52,551 nucleotides of DNA from an uncultured Gemmiger sp. (lineage in GTDB: Bacteria > Bacillota > Clostridia > Oscillospirales > Ruminococcaceae). The notes beneath the pieces were generated by a model. That model did not search any database. It worked only from the letters and a program-made list of their open reading frames with translations, and was not told where the DNA came from. Where the stretch lies: NCBI GenBank assembly GCA_944386495.1, contig CALXBE010000015.1, positions 1 through 52,551 of the forward strand, written 5' to 3'. Of the stretch, positions 9,088 to 16,935 are shown piece by piece. Position 1 is the first letter of the stretch; every line of letters begins with the position of its first letter. The translations under genes were made by a program, and so were the position numbers.

Positions 9088-9995
9088 TTCTGAATTTTCT
9101 CAATACTTTCTACAAAATACTGCTGCTTTTTGAATACTGTATCCAAAATAAGGGAGAGATACTTCACTACCAGGGTCATGATGGCGAACAGGCCGCTGAA
9201 CCCGCAGGTGATGACAAACATGGTGGTGGTCCACCCCTCAATGGGATGGCCTGCCACGGTGACGGCCAGGGTGTAGATCAGTTCCACCAAGGCCAGCACC
9301 AACATGGTCAGGGTGATTCCGAAACTGACCCGATACCCTGCCGAGGTGTAGAGGAGCAGGCTGTTGAGTCCCAGGTCAAAATCCCGGGTCTGACCGGCCT
9401 GGCCTTCATATTCCAAGGTCCCCATTTTCAGACCGCTTGCCGCATAGGCAGCTTTCCGGTAAGGAAGATAGGCGCTGACCGCATGGACCTTGTTGATGGC
9501 CCGGCGGGAGACCAGCCGGAATGCCTCGGTCCGAAGGCGGTAGGCAGAACCACTGTACCGGTTGAAAAGGGTGTAAAACAGCCGGCTCATGCCGCCGCTC
9601 CGGGAGGGGCAGACATTGACAATGTCATTTCCCTCCATGGCCTTCCGGTAAGCGTCCCATATGAGAGAGGAATCCCAGTTCATTTTGGTGGAGTCAAATT
9701 CGTAAACATAATCCCCGATGGAGATATCCAGTCCCGCATTCATGCACTGCTCCACGCCCTGGCGCAGGCTCATATGGAGAATGGTAAGAGGCTTTGGCTG
9801 ACGGGCTGCAAATTCCCGCAGCAGTTCCAGAGCCTGGGCAGGGGCGCAGTCCTCCACCACTACCAGCTCGTACTGGGCAAAATGCTCCTCCAGCCGGGCG
9901 GTAAGCTCTGTAAAAAAGCCCTGCACATCCCCTGTTTCCTGGCCCAGATAGACCACCGCAGAGATAAAATTCTTTTCTTTATCCTGATTATTCAT
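9084..9995 (-). CDS. GT2 glycosyltransferase with two C-terminal membrane helices (GtrB-like)
   Basis: The 303-residue protein has a GT2-like cytoplasmic domain (residues 1-210) followed by two membrane helices (about 220-280), the layout of bactoprenol glucosyltransferases such as GtrB. The usual D-D-G-S-x-D motif reads V-V-V-E-D-C-A-P and the DxD region reads Y-E-F-D-S, so the active site has diverged. The start is an ATG that overlaps the upstream oxidoreductase by 8 bases, with GAGGTG upstream. A role in loading a sugar on undecaprenyl phosphate is likely but unproven. Confidence 0.8.
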   Translation of the reverse strand: MNNQDKEKNFISAVVYLGQETGDVQGFFTELTARLEEHFAQYELVVVEDCAPAQALELLREFAARQPKPLTILHMSLRQGVEQCMNAGLDISIGDYVYEFDSTKMNWDSSLIWDAYRKAMEGNDIVNVCPSRSGGMSRLFYTLFNRYSGSAYRLRTEAFRLVSRRAINKVHAVSAYLPYRKAAYAASGLKMGTLEYEGQAGQTRDFDLGLNSLLLYTSAGYRVSFGITLTMLVLALVELIYTLAVTVAGHPIEGWTTTMFVITCGFSGLFAIMTLVVKYLSLILDTVFKKQQYFVESIEKIQK

Positions 9996-11112
9996 GGAGC
10001 AGCACCTCGTCCAAATCGTACACAGTATTGATTTTTCCCGACAAGACACTCACCAGCCGGGGCGTCCGGGTCATTTCCCGGATGACGGTGGGGCGGGAGT
10101 CATCGATTTCGCTTGCCTTGAGAATGGGTTTCATGCTGAACAGGCTCTTGTAATATTCAAAGCCGTATTCCTCCCGGAGATACTTCCGGGCCAGCTGGCT
10201 CATGTAAGGCCAGGCACTGGCAGGCTTACCGGGGCAGAGGTCACAGTTATACAGGCTGCCCGGGCGGCATTTGCCGCCGCTCTCCTCCTGGCAGGGAAAG
10301 GTGGCCACCGATTCCCTGCTGGTCTGGTGAGGGGTAAAGGTAACGCTGGTGAGACTGTGGAGTCCGGTTTTCCCGAATGGCATTATGCTGAAAAAGGGAC
10401 CATCCATCACAGTAATGCCGGTATTCTTCAGCGCATCACTGACGGTACAGAGAATAATTTCGCAGAGTTCGTACTTGATTTTGAAGGGTTCCAGCCCCAG
10501 CATGGCGTGGATGTCATTGATTCCCGCATAGGTGGCATTGAGAAGGAATCCGGTGCGGAAGGTCTCCCCTGCTGCCTCTACCTCCCACAGGTCTCCCAGG
10601 TTATGGATGGCTGTGGGCTGGGCGCTATACCGGATGGTCACATTGGTGAGGGGGGCCAACTGTTCCAGAAACCATTCTTTCAGTATCTGGGCATCGTAGG
10701 TGTACTCCTGGGTCATAAAAGCCCCGTCGCACATCCCCGGATTAAAGTATTTTTCAGTGGGGAGCCGATCACACCGGATCTGGGCATCCCGGCAGAACTT
10801 TTCAAACTCTTCCCCGTTGGTCCAGCTGAAATGGGCGCTGGTGGCATACACCTGGTCAAAGGTGGTCAGGTTGCAGAAACCGTAGTCCCGGCAGAACCGG
10901 TCAAAATAATGAGCGCTTTTAATGGCGGTGGAAAAGCTGCGGGGATAATGATACCCCATGTGGACCCGGGCCTGATTGATGTAGGTAGCCCGCATAAAGG
11001 GGCCTTCATCCCGCTCCAGCACCAGCACCCGCTGGCCGGCTTCCCCGCATTTCAGGGCGCTGTACAATCCATACAGTCCGGCGCCCAGAATGATTTTATC
11101 ATATTGTTCCAT
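9988..11112 (-). CDS. FAD-dependent oxidoreductase of the glycan cluster
   Basis: The 374-residue protein opens with the dinucleotide-binding motif I-I-L-G-A-G-L-Y-G-L-Y and an E-R-D at the end of the second strand, typical of DAO-type flavoproteins. Near residue 290 there is an unusual cysteine cluster (C-R-P-G, C-D-L-C-P-G-K). It lies between two glycosyltransferase genes, so oxidation or rearrangement of a sugar or sugar nucleotide is plausible. It lacks obvious UDP-galactopyranose mutase signatures. AAAGGA precedes the chosen ATG. Confidence 0.78.
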   Translation of the reverse strand: MEQYDKIILGAGLYGLYSALKCGEAGQRVLVLERDEGPFMRATYINQARVHMGYHYPRSFSTAIKSAHYFDRFCRDYGFCNLTTFDQVYATSAHFSWTNGEEFEKFCRDAQIRCDRLPTEKYFNPGMCDGAFMTQEYTYDAQILKEWFLEQLAPLTNVTIRYSAQPTAIHNLGDLWEVEAAGETFRTGFLLNATYAGINDIHAMLGLEPFKIKYELCEIILCTVSDALKNTGITVMDGPFFSIMPFGKTGLHSLTSVTFTPHQTSRESVATFPCQEESGGKCRPGSLYNCDLCPGKPASAWPYMSQLARKYLREEYGFEYYKSLFSMKPILKASEIDDSRPTVIREMTRTPRLVSVLSGKINTVYDLDEVLLHE

Positions 11113-11128
11113 GGCGTTCTGATTCCTT

Positions 11129-11920
11129 TCAGGGGCGGTATTTTCCCGCCAGTGCGGCAAAAAGAATTCGGAGCAGGTCGGTATTTCCTCTCATTCCCTT
11201 GATTTTGGTAGGAGCAGGCTGATTTTGGGGATAGGCCCGGGTCACAGGGACCTCACATCCCTTCAGCCCCAGCTGGTCCGCCCGGATGCTCAGGTAAGCC
11301 AGCAGCTCATATCCCGCAAAGACATCCCGGAAAGGCTGCACCCCGGGATGTTTCAGATAAGCACGGCTGTAAGCCCGATAAGCGTTGGTGGTATCGGTGT
11401 ACCAGTGGCGGGCTGCCAGGCTGATCAAAGGGGCATGGATCAGCCGCACTGCCCAATACCGGACAGTGGGGGTATTGATGGCCTTGCCCCCCTTGATAAA
11501 CCGGCTGCCCTGGACCAGGTCGTATCCCTGTTCCAGCTTCTGGATAAAGAGAGGAACGCTTTCAATGCTGTCCTTGTTGTTTCCGTCAATGGTCAGGACC
11601 CCGGCATAACCCCGTTCCAGGGCATACCACAGACCCATCCGAAGCTGGGCCCCCTGCTTGCCGGGGCCGTTTTTCACCAGAAGGGTGTTCACACCCCGGT
11701 CCTGCAGACCTTGAGGCTCCATACTGCCGTCGGTGCTGCCCCCATCACAAAGGATAATATCCACCAGGGTATCTACCCCGGCGGCCTTAGCCCGGTCCAG
11801 TTCCTTGAGAATCCGCTCTCCCTCATTGATAATAGGGATGAGCAGGCAGTATTTGGTCTTCTTTTCTCCAAACTCTGTGCAGGTAAAATCCGGTACGCCT
11901 TTCAGGCCGGTATACTTCAT
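11129..11920 (-). CDS. GT2 family glycosyltransferase (polyprenyl-phosphate type)
   Basis: The 263-residue protein carries GT-A fold motifs: L-I-P-I-I-N-E-G-E-R at the first strand, D-G-G-S-T-D-G-S for nucleotide binding and T-I-D-G-N-N-K-D as the metal site. It looks like dolichol-phosphate mannose synthase-type enzymes but has no membrane helices. GAGGTG lies ten bases ahead of the ATG, which follows the stop of the isomerase gene by one base. It probably transfers a nucleotide-activated sugar to a lipid carrier; the sugar is unknown. Confidence 0.88.
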   Translation of the reverse strand: MKYTGLKGVPDFTCTEFGEKKTKYCLLIPIINEGERILKELDRAKAAGVDTLVDIILCDGGSTDGSMEPQGLQDRGVNTLLVKNGPGKQGAQLRMGLWYALERGYAGVLTIDGNNKDSIESVPLFIQKLEQGYDLVQGSRFIKGGKAINTPTVRYWAVRLIHAPLISLAARHWYTDTTNAYRAYSRAYLKHPGVQPFRDVFAGYELLAYLSIRADQLGLKGCEVPVTRAYPQNQPAPTKIKGMRGNTDLLRILFAALAGKYRP

Positions 11921-11921
11921 C

Positions 11922-12710
11922 TTATCCAAACACCTCTTTCAGATAGGTCAGGCAGCGGTCCAGGGTATCATAATCCGCAGCCTTCATTTCCAGAGAAACA
12001 AACCCCTTATACCCCACAGCGTGAAGGAGCAGGGCCAGTTCCCGGTGGATGGGCCGGGGCTGGATGGGAGCCAGGCCCGGTTCACTGATATGGATGTGGC
12101 TTACATATTTCAGGTCGCCCAGATAGTCATTGAGGGATTCCCCGTTCTGGATCATGGTTCCCAGGTCCAGGTTGACGGTAAGGCCGGGAATATCCAGCTT
12201 TTTCACCAGGTCAAAGGCCTGACGGGTGGTATTGAGATAGTTGGTGTTATAAATGGGAGGGTTGGCTTCCAGGGCCAGGTAGACCCCTTTCTGTCCGGCC
12301 AGGATTCCCAGCCGGGTGAAAAATGCCTCGGCCTCCTGGGGCTGGTGGTCGGGAGGACAGTTCCGCTGCCGGGGGCATCCGAACACCAGGCTGGGGCAGC
12401 GGACAGCCCGGGCAAACTCAAAGGCCTGGGCGGTATACTCCTCCAGCCGGGCAGCATCCTCCTGGTTGAAAATATTTCCATTCTGACCAAACCAGATGCT
12501 TTGAAGGCTGGGAATTTCCAGCCCGTAGTTCTGGTACAGATATCCGGCAAAAATGGCCGCAGAGGAAAGATGTTCATAGGGCTGCCGGGTAAAGATCCGG
12601 GTAGGAGCCAGTTCCAGACCCTCATACCCCAGTTCCTTCAGCCGGGCGTATACCTTTTCGTCTTCTTCCTTGGTCCAGCCCAAGTTGCTGGCTGCCAGTC
12701 TGATGGCCAT
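11922..12710 (-). CDS. Sugar phosphate isomerase/epimerase-like TIM-barrel protein
   Basis: The 262-residue protein belongs to the AP-endonuclease-2-like xylose isomerase fold. Likely metal ligands are the glutamate in L-A-L-E-A-N, the aspartate in V-N-L-D-L-G-T, the H-I-H-I-S-E segment and the glutamate in S-L-E-M-K-A. The family includes epimerases and isomerases of many sugars and cyclitols, so the substrate cannot be named. It sits four bases after the epimerase gene and one base before the GT2 gene. Confidence 0.82.
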   Translation of the reverse strand: MAIRLAASNLGWTKEEDEKVYARLKELGYEGLELAPTRIFTRQPYEHLSSAAIFAGYLYQNYGLEIPSLQSIWFGQNGNIFNQEDAARLEEYTAQAFEFARAVRCPSLVFGCPRQRNCPPDHQPQEAEAFFTRLGILAGQKGVYLALEANPPIYNTNYLNTTRQAFDLVKKLDIPGLTVNLDLGTMIQNGESLNDYLGDLKYVSHIHISEPGLAPIQPRPIHRELALLLHAVGYKGFVSLEMKAADYDTLDRCLTYLKEVFG

Positions 12711-12714
12711 AGGC

Positions 12715-13632
12715 TCACTTCCATTCCTTCATAAAGTTACAGATATCCTTCAGTTCCTCATCTCGGGAAAGAAGATACCCCTCCGCTCCCCCAAAGAGGG
12801 CGGCGTGTTTGGTCCGCAGGTCATAGTCATAGGGAGCAGCGGCCGTCTCGTTTTTCCACTCCTGCCCCGTAACGGCGGTATATACCTCTCCGGCAGACAC
12901 CGGCGGAGTGGTCAGGTTGACCAGTTTCAGCCCCGCCTCCAAAGCCAGGTTGATGTCAGGCCAAAGCCGCCCCAGGTTGTAGAACTGGTATCGGCTGGCA
13001 CTGTGGGTAAAGGCCAGGGCGTTGAAATCGTTGGCAGCAAAAAATTCCCGCAGCTTTTCCCCGGAAACTTTTCCGTTCAGGCAGTAAAAGCCGTTCTCCC
13101 TCAGTTCATACCCTTCCCCCACCAGGGCGCTTTTCTCTGCCAGTTCCTGATATTTATCCGGGCGGAGCATGGCCGGGATGATGGTGTGAAGGTCATAGAG
13201 AAAATTCTTTTTCAGGCCTTTTCCATAAAGGGCGGGGAGCCGGACAATGAGTGCATCCGGGAAATCCTGGCGCACCCACTCTTCCAACTGGAGCCGGTTG
13301 GCTCCGTAGGGAGCCAGCCCCTCCTTATCCATGGGGCTGTCCTCATCTTTTCCCCGGCTGTCCCGGTAAACGGCAATGGAGCTGATGAGAACCAGCTGGC
13401 GGGGGGCAATTCTCCGGATATTTTCCCGGGCCTGGGCCATGACAGCCAGGTCTGCCGCCGGGTCCTGGTTAGCAAGGAACATAGCCGCCGGAACTCCGGC
13501 GTATACAGCCAACTGCGGTCTGGTATCATACCCGGTTTCAATATCCCTGGAATGAAGAGCCATGGAAAAATCATGAGATTCCATCAAATTTCCGCCCACA
13601 AACCCAGTGCTTCCCACCAAAAGGTCTTTCAT
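12715..13632 (-). CDS. NAD-dependent epimerase/dehydratase-like protein, first gene of the operon
   Basis: The 305-residue protein begins with the Rossmann motif G-S-T-G-F-V-G-G and has S-S-I-A-V-Y where extended SDR enzymes carry the catalytic serine. The catalytic Y-x3-K reads Y109-G-A-N-R113, so lysine is replaced by arginine. The ATG is chosen because GGGAGG lies eight bases upstream; a longer open frame begins inside the terminator region. It is the first gene after the promoter at 13682-13710 and probably makes or modifies a sugar used by the two downstream glycosyltransferases. Confidence 0.82.
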   Translation of the reverse strand: MKDLLVGSTGFVGGNLMESHDFSMALHSRDIETGYDTRPQLAVYAGVPAAMFLANQDPAADLAVMAQARENIRRIAPRQLVLISSIAVYRDSRGKDEDSPMDKEGLAPYGANRLQLEEWVRQDFPDALIVRLPALYGKGLKKNFLYDLHTIIPAMLRPDKYQELAEKSALVGEGYELRENGFYCLNGKVSGEKLREFFAANDFNALAFTHSASRYQFYNLGRLWPDINLALEAGLKLVNLTTPPVSAGEVYTAVTGQEWKNETAAAPYDYDLRTKHAALFGGAEGYLLSRDEELKDICNFMKEWK

Positions 13633-13681
13633 TCCAGTTTCCTCCCCGTTGGCATAATCCCGCCATTTTATTATCTTTTTC

Positions 13682-13710
13682 AGTATATCATTTTGCCTTG
13701 GAAAAAGCAA
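13682..13710 (-). promoter_or_regulatory. Sigma-A promoter of the glycan/cmk/plsC/ispH operon
   Basis: Minus-strand TTGCTT and TATACT with exactly 17 bases between them lie 50 bases upstream of the first gene. No further terminator is visible before the one at 2875-2905, so this promoter may serve ten genes. Confidence 0.7.
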
Positions 13711-13765
13711 CGAGAAAGCCCATGACTTTGGACATCCACCCCATACTGTCAATCTGGCGCAGTCA

Positions 13766-13800
13766 CAAAGAAAAAAGCCCCCGGCAAAAATGCCGAGGGC
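13766..13800 (-). terminator. Terminator of the small secreted-protein gene
   Basis: The minus-strand hairpin GCCCTCGGCA / TGCCGGGGGC is followed by TTTTTT. It insulates the upstream gene from the glycan operon promoter. Confidence 0.85.
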
Positions 13801-13806
13801 CGTTCC

Positions 13807-14100
13807 TTACTCATGCTTTTTATACCAGACATATCCGCCCATTCCCACCAGGATGGCAATACCCAGTCCGCTGCGGACGGTGGAAATAATGGCTCCCATA
13901 GCCGCCTCCTGTATCTCATCCTCCTGGGCCTGGGCTTCCTTGGCCAGCTGTGCCTCCACCTCCTGCTGTATTCCAGCCGGTTGATTTTGCTCCTCTGTCC
14001 CCTGCTGGGCTTCCTGGGCAAATCCCGCAAGGGGGACCATTCCCAGAATCATCAGACCGGCCAGCACCCCGGCCAGACATTTAAGCCAGACTTTTTTCAT
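13807..14100 (-). CDS. Small exported protein with C-terminal membrane anchor
   Basis: The 97-residue protein has a signal peptide (about residues 1-28, ending A-G-F-A-Q), a glutamine/glutamate-rich middle likely to form a short coiled coil (about 29-65) and a C-terminal hydrophobic helix followed by Y-K-K-H-E. It should sit outside the cell, tethered by its C-terminus. The GGAGG-like site GGAAGGAGG precedes the ATG closely. It has its own terminator. Upstream, TATACT (-10) is paired with TTTACG at a 21-base spacing, unlike its neighbours. No family is recognised. Confidence 0.7.
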   Translation of the reverse strand: MKKVWLKCLAGVLAGLMILGMVPLAGFAQEAQQGTEEQNQPAGIQQEVEAQLAKEAQAQEDEIQEAAMGAIISTVRSGLGIAILVGMGGYVWYKKHE

Positions 14101-14232
14101 GGCTTCCTCCCTTTCCGGCGGAGTTCCCGCCCTAACTGTCCTTGTTACATTAGTATAGGGAAAGTCCGGCGAAAAATGCGTAAAAAAAGGTCGGGGAATA
14201 CACTTCCTCTTGTTGTACCATCCTATCTCATG

Positions 14233-14261
14233 TTGACAACCCTTTTGTGCTGTTGTATTAT
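14233..14261 (+). promoter_or_regulatory. Sigma-A promoter of the degV gene
   Basis: A near-consensus promoter with TTGACA at 14233-14238 and TATTAT at 14256-14261, spacer 17, about 75 bases upstream of the DegV start. Confidence 0.8.
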
Positions 14262-14336
14262 GCTTTAAGATATGTTTTTTAAAACCAGATGTCCCCCAAG
14301 AAAAGAACAGATGGATATCTGGTGGAAGGAGTGCTT

Positions 14337-15182
14337 ATGTCCTGGTCTATCGTTGCAGATTCCAGTGTAAATATGTATCATCTGGATGATCTTCCCGCCG
14401 GAGTCAGCTTCACTACCGTTCCTTTGAAAATCCGGTGCGGCGAGCGGGAATTTGTGGACAACGCCGCTTTGAACACCAAAGAAATGATGGAGCTGCTGGA
14501 CAACTACAATGGCCCCTCCGGCAGCGCCTGCCCCAGCCCCGAGGAATGGGCAGAGAAATTCCTGGCCGCAGATAATTCCATTGCCGTGACCATCAGCAGC
14601 CAGCTGTCCGGCAGCTACAATTCCGCCTGCATTGCCGCCAAAATGGTAATGGAGGAGCACCCCGAAAAGAGAATCCATGTGGTGGACTCTCTCAGCGTAG
14701 GGGCCGAGATGACCTTTATTGTAGAGCGGGCCATAGAGCTGATCCATCAGGGAGCTTCCTTTGACCTGATTGCCTATGAGCTGGACCATCTGAAAGACCA
14801 TGTAGGTCTGCAGTTTGTTCTGTGCAGCTTTGAGAACCTGGTGAAGAACGGCCGGATGAGCCGTATTTCCGGTCTGGTTGCCGGGGTTCTGGGAATCCGG
14901 GCTGTGGGCCGGGCCAGCACCGAAGGAAAAATCGATATGTTCGGAAAGGCCCGGGGCGAAACCAAGGCTCTGGCTTTGATTCTGGAAGAGATGGACCGTT
15001 CCGGATTCAAAGGCGGCAAGGTCTACATTGACCATGTTCACAATCCTCAGGCAGCTCACATGCTGGCCCGGGCCATTACCGCAAAGTGGCCCTCTGCCCA
15101 GATCCAGGTAAGAATGTGCGGCGGACTTTGCAGCTTCTACGCCCAGGACCAGGGGCTGATCCTCGGCTATATGCTGGCATAA
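14337..15182 (+). CDS. DegV family fatty-acid-binding protein
   Basis: The 281-residue protein starts at the ATG preceded by GGAAGGAG rather than 16 codons earlier. DegV (FakB-like) proteins bind a fatty acid and present it to the kinase FakA for phosphorylation before use in phospholipid synthesis. Visible family marks are the N-terminal I-V-A-D-S-S-V, the T-I-S-S-Q-L-S-G-S-Y-N-S-A loop that holds the carboxylate, and the central F-x2-L-x3-G-R-M-S segment. It is transcribed alone. No fakA is in the window. Confidence 0.9.
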   Translation: MSWSIVADSSVNMYHLDDLPAGVSFTTVPLKIRCGEREFVDNAALNTKEMMELLDNYNGPSGSACPSPEEWAEKFLAADNSIAVTISSQLSGSYNSACIAAKMVMEEHPEKRIHVVDSLSVGAEMTFIVERAIELIHQGASFDLIAYELDHLKDHVGLQFVLCSFENLVKNGRMSRISGLVAGVLGIRAVGRASTEGKIDMFGKARGETKALALILEEMDRSGFKGGKVYIDHVHNPQAAHMLARAITAKWPSAQIQVRMCGGLCSFYAQDQGLILGYMLA

Positions 15183-15193
15183 CTCATTAAAGA

Positions 15194-15230
15194 TAAAAAA
15201 TCCCCGCTCCTTAGGGAGCGGGGATTTTTG
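15194..15230. terminator. Bidirectional terminator between degV and purA
   Basis: The hairpin TCCCCGCTCC / GGGAGCGGGGA has TTTTT on its right and AAAAAA on its left, so it can end both the plus-strand degV and the minus-strand purA transcripts. Confidence 0.85.
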
Positions 15231-15240
15231 TTATTGTTTC

Positions 15241-16530
15241 TTACCGGACAATGCAGGCTTCCCGGTCGGGGCCTACGCTGATGTAGGTAATGGGGCAGCC
15301 CACAGCCTTTTCAATGTAGGTCACATAATCCTGAGCGGCCTGGGGCAGGTCCTCAAACTTGCGGCAGCCGGTAATATCGCAGTGCCAGCCGGGGAGATAC
15401 TCCACCACGGGCTTTGCGGTATCCAGGGCCTTACCCATGGGGAAACGGTCGGTGAGGGTGCCGTCCTCCAGCTCATACTTTGCCACTACGGGAATCTTTT
15501 CCATGTAGTCCAGCACATCCAGCAGAGTGAAGGCCAGCTTGTCAGCGCCCTGGCACTCCACACCATACCGGCTGGCCACCACATCAAAGGGGCCTACCCG
15601 GCGGGGACGACCAGTAGCTGCGCCAAACTCATGGCCGGCTTCCCGGAGGAAGTTCTTCTCCTCCTCGGTCATGGCCAGCTCAGCGGTGAAGGGGCCGTCG
15701 CCCACGCAGGAGCTGTAAGCCTTCATAACACCTACGGAGAGATCCAGCTTCCGGCCGGGGATGCCTGCTCCGATGGGAGCATAAGCGCCGATCACATTGC
15801 TGGAGCTGGTGTAGGGGTAGATACCAAAGTCAATGTCCCGCAGGGCGCCCAGCTGAGCCTCGAAGAGGATCTTCTTCCCTGCCTCATCAGCCTTGGCCAG
15901 ATACTCACCTGCATCGCAGATGTAGTCCTTGAAGATGGCTGCATATTTCTCGCACCATGCCCACAGCTCATCCAGCTGGGTGGGCTTTGCCCCGTAGCAG
16001 CCTTCCATCACCAGGTTCTTGGCCTCCACAATGGTGGAAAGACGCTTTCTCACGCTGTCGTCCATGTGCAGAAGGTCTCCCATCCGGAGGGTCTTCTTCA
16101 TATATTTATCAGCGTAACCGTAGGCGATTCCCCGCTTGGTAGAGCCAAACTGAGCACCGGTCTTGGACAGGCGCTCTTCCTCCAGGCCGTCCTGCTCCAC
16201 ATGGAAGGGCATGCAGATGGTGGCCCGGTCGCTGATTTTCAGGTTTTCGGGGGTGATTTTCACGCCCTTTTCCCGGAGAGCGGCGATCTCCTTATCCAGG
16301 TGAGCGGGGTCAATGAGCATACCATTGCCCATGACGCAGACCACCTCAGGCCGGAGGATGCCGGAGGGCAGCAGATTGAGCACAAACTTGCCCTGAGGAT
16401 TCTTTACGGTGTGTCCGGCGTTGTTGCCGCCCTGGTAACGCACTACGATGTCATATTCCTGGGACAGCAGGTCCACCATTCGGCCCTTGCCTTCATCGCC
16501 CCAGTTGATGCCGGTAATTGCAGTAAGCAT
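15241..16530 (-). CDS. purA: Adenylosuccinate synthase
   Basis: The 429-residue GTP-dependent enzyme joins IMP and aspartate, the first step from IMP to AMP. It shows G-D-E-G-K-G at residue 12 (catalytic Asp and P-loop), G-G-N-N-A-G-H-T near residue 37, and Q-F-G-S-T-K-R-G-I-A. Length is normal. The start ATG follows AAGGAG. It is a single-gene unit with its own promoter and shares a terminator with degV. PurB and the main purine operon lie a few kilobases away. Confidence 0.97.
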   Translation of the reverse strand: MLTAITGINWGDEGKGRMVDLLSQEYDIVVRYQGGNNAGHTVKNPQGKFVLNLLPSGILRPEVVCVMGNGMLIDPAHLDKEIAALREKGVKITPENLKISDRATICMPFHVEQDGLEEERLSKTGAQFGSTKRGIAYGYADKYMKKTLRMGDLLHMDDSVRKRLSTIVEAKNLVMEGCYGAKPTQLDELWAWCEKYAAIFKDYICDAGEYLAKADEAGKKILFEAQLGALRDIDFGIYPYTSSSNVIGAYAPIGAGIPGRKLDLSVGVMKAYSSCVGDGPFTAELAMTEEEKNFLREAGHEFGAATGRPRRVGPFDVVASRYGVECQGADKLAFTLLDVLDYMEKIPVVAKYELEDGTLTDRFPMGKALDTAKPVVEYLPGWHCDITGCRKFEDLPQAAQDYVTYIEKAVGCPITYISVGPDREACIVR

Positions 16531-16616
16531 TTTTCATTCTCCTTATATTGCAATTTCTAAGACGGCCTTTTCCGTTCAAGGATTGCCCGGGATCCGCTGC
16601 CTTTACTAACACTTGC

Positions 16617-16645
16617 ATGATAGCATGAACTTTTTGGTTTGTAAA
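16617..16645 (-). promoter_or_regulatory. Sigma-A promoter of purA
   Basis: Minus-strand TTTACA and TATCAT with a 17-base spacer, about 85 bases upstream of purA; the -35 box lies only a few bases downstream of the DUF896 stop codon. Confidence 0.65.
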
Positions 16646-16652
16646 GCGGGAG

Positions 16653-16829
16653 TTAGTCCTCCTTATCCACAAACCGGATGTTATCCAGCTGGCTTTTCAG
16701 GCTGGCTTTCATGGCATCAATGTAGGCCCGGCGGAGCTTTGCCCGCTCTGCTTCCTCCTCGGGAGTCAGCCCCTGGGTCTTTGCTTTGCGAGCCAGTTCA
16801 TTGATTCTCTGAATCTCCTGATCTGTCAT
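16653..16829 (-). CDS. DUF896 (YnzC-like) small protein
   Basis: This 58-residue gene gives a product beginning M-T-D-Q-E-I-Q-R-I-N-E-L-A-R-K and containing G-L-T-P-E-E-E-A-E-R-A-K-L-R-R-A-Y, the two-helix hairpin of the DUF896/YnzC family found across Firmicutes. A strong AAGGAGG site precedes the ATG. Bacillus relatives are small cytoplasmic proteins; one has been linked to SOS-regulated cell-division control. Its function here is unknown. It has its own promoter and ends just before the purA promoter. Confidence 0.9.
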   Translation of the reverse strand: MTDQEIQRINELARKAKTQGLTPEEEAERAKLRRAYIDAMKASLKSQLDNIRFVDKED

Positions 16830-16862
16830 GGATTTTTCCTCCTTGTGTTGGATTGCCTATTG

Positions 16863-16891
16863 AGTATATCACACCAGGCCTTCAAACGCAA
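16863..16891 (-). promoter_or_regulatory. Sigma-A promoter of the DUF896 gene
   Basis: Minus-strand TTGCGT and TATACT with a 17-base spacer, about 35 bases upstream of the start codon. Confidence 0.65.
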
Positions 16892-16923
16892 ACAACCCCC
16901 GGCTTTCTTGCCAGGGGGTTGTT
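16891..16923. other. Strong hairpin between two divergent promoters
   Basis: The arms AACAACCCCCGGC and GCCAGGGGGTTGTT can form a 13-bp stem. It overlaps the -35 boxes of the DUF896 promoter and of the promoter proposed for the downstream RNA. No T tract follows on the plus strand, so it may be a binding site or insulator rather than a terminator. Confidence 0.4.
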
Positions 16924-16935
16924 CCTATCTATAAA
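16908..16935 (+). promoter_or_regulatory. Likely promoter of the 6S-like RNA
   Basis: TTGCCA at 16908-16913 and TATAAA at 16930-16935 with a 16-base spacer; the structured RNA begins immediately downstream. Confidence 0.5.
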
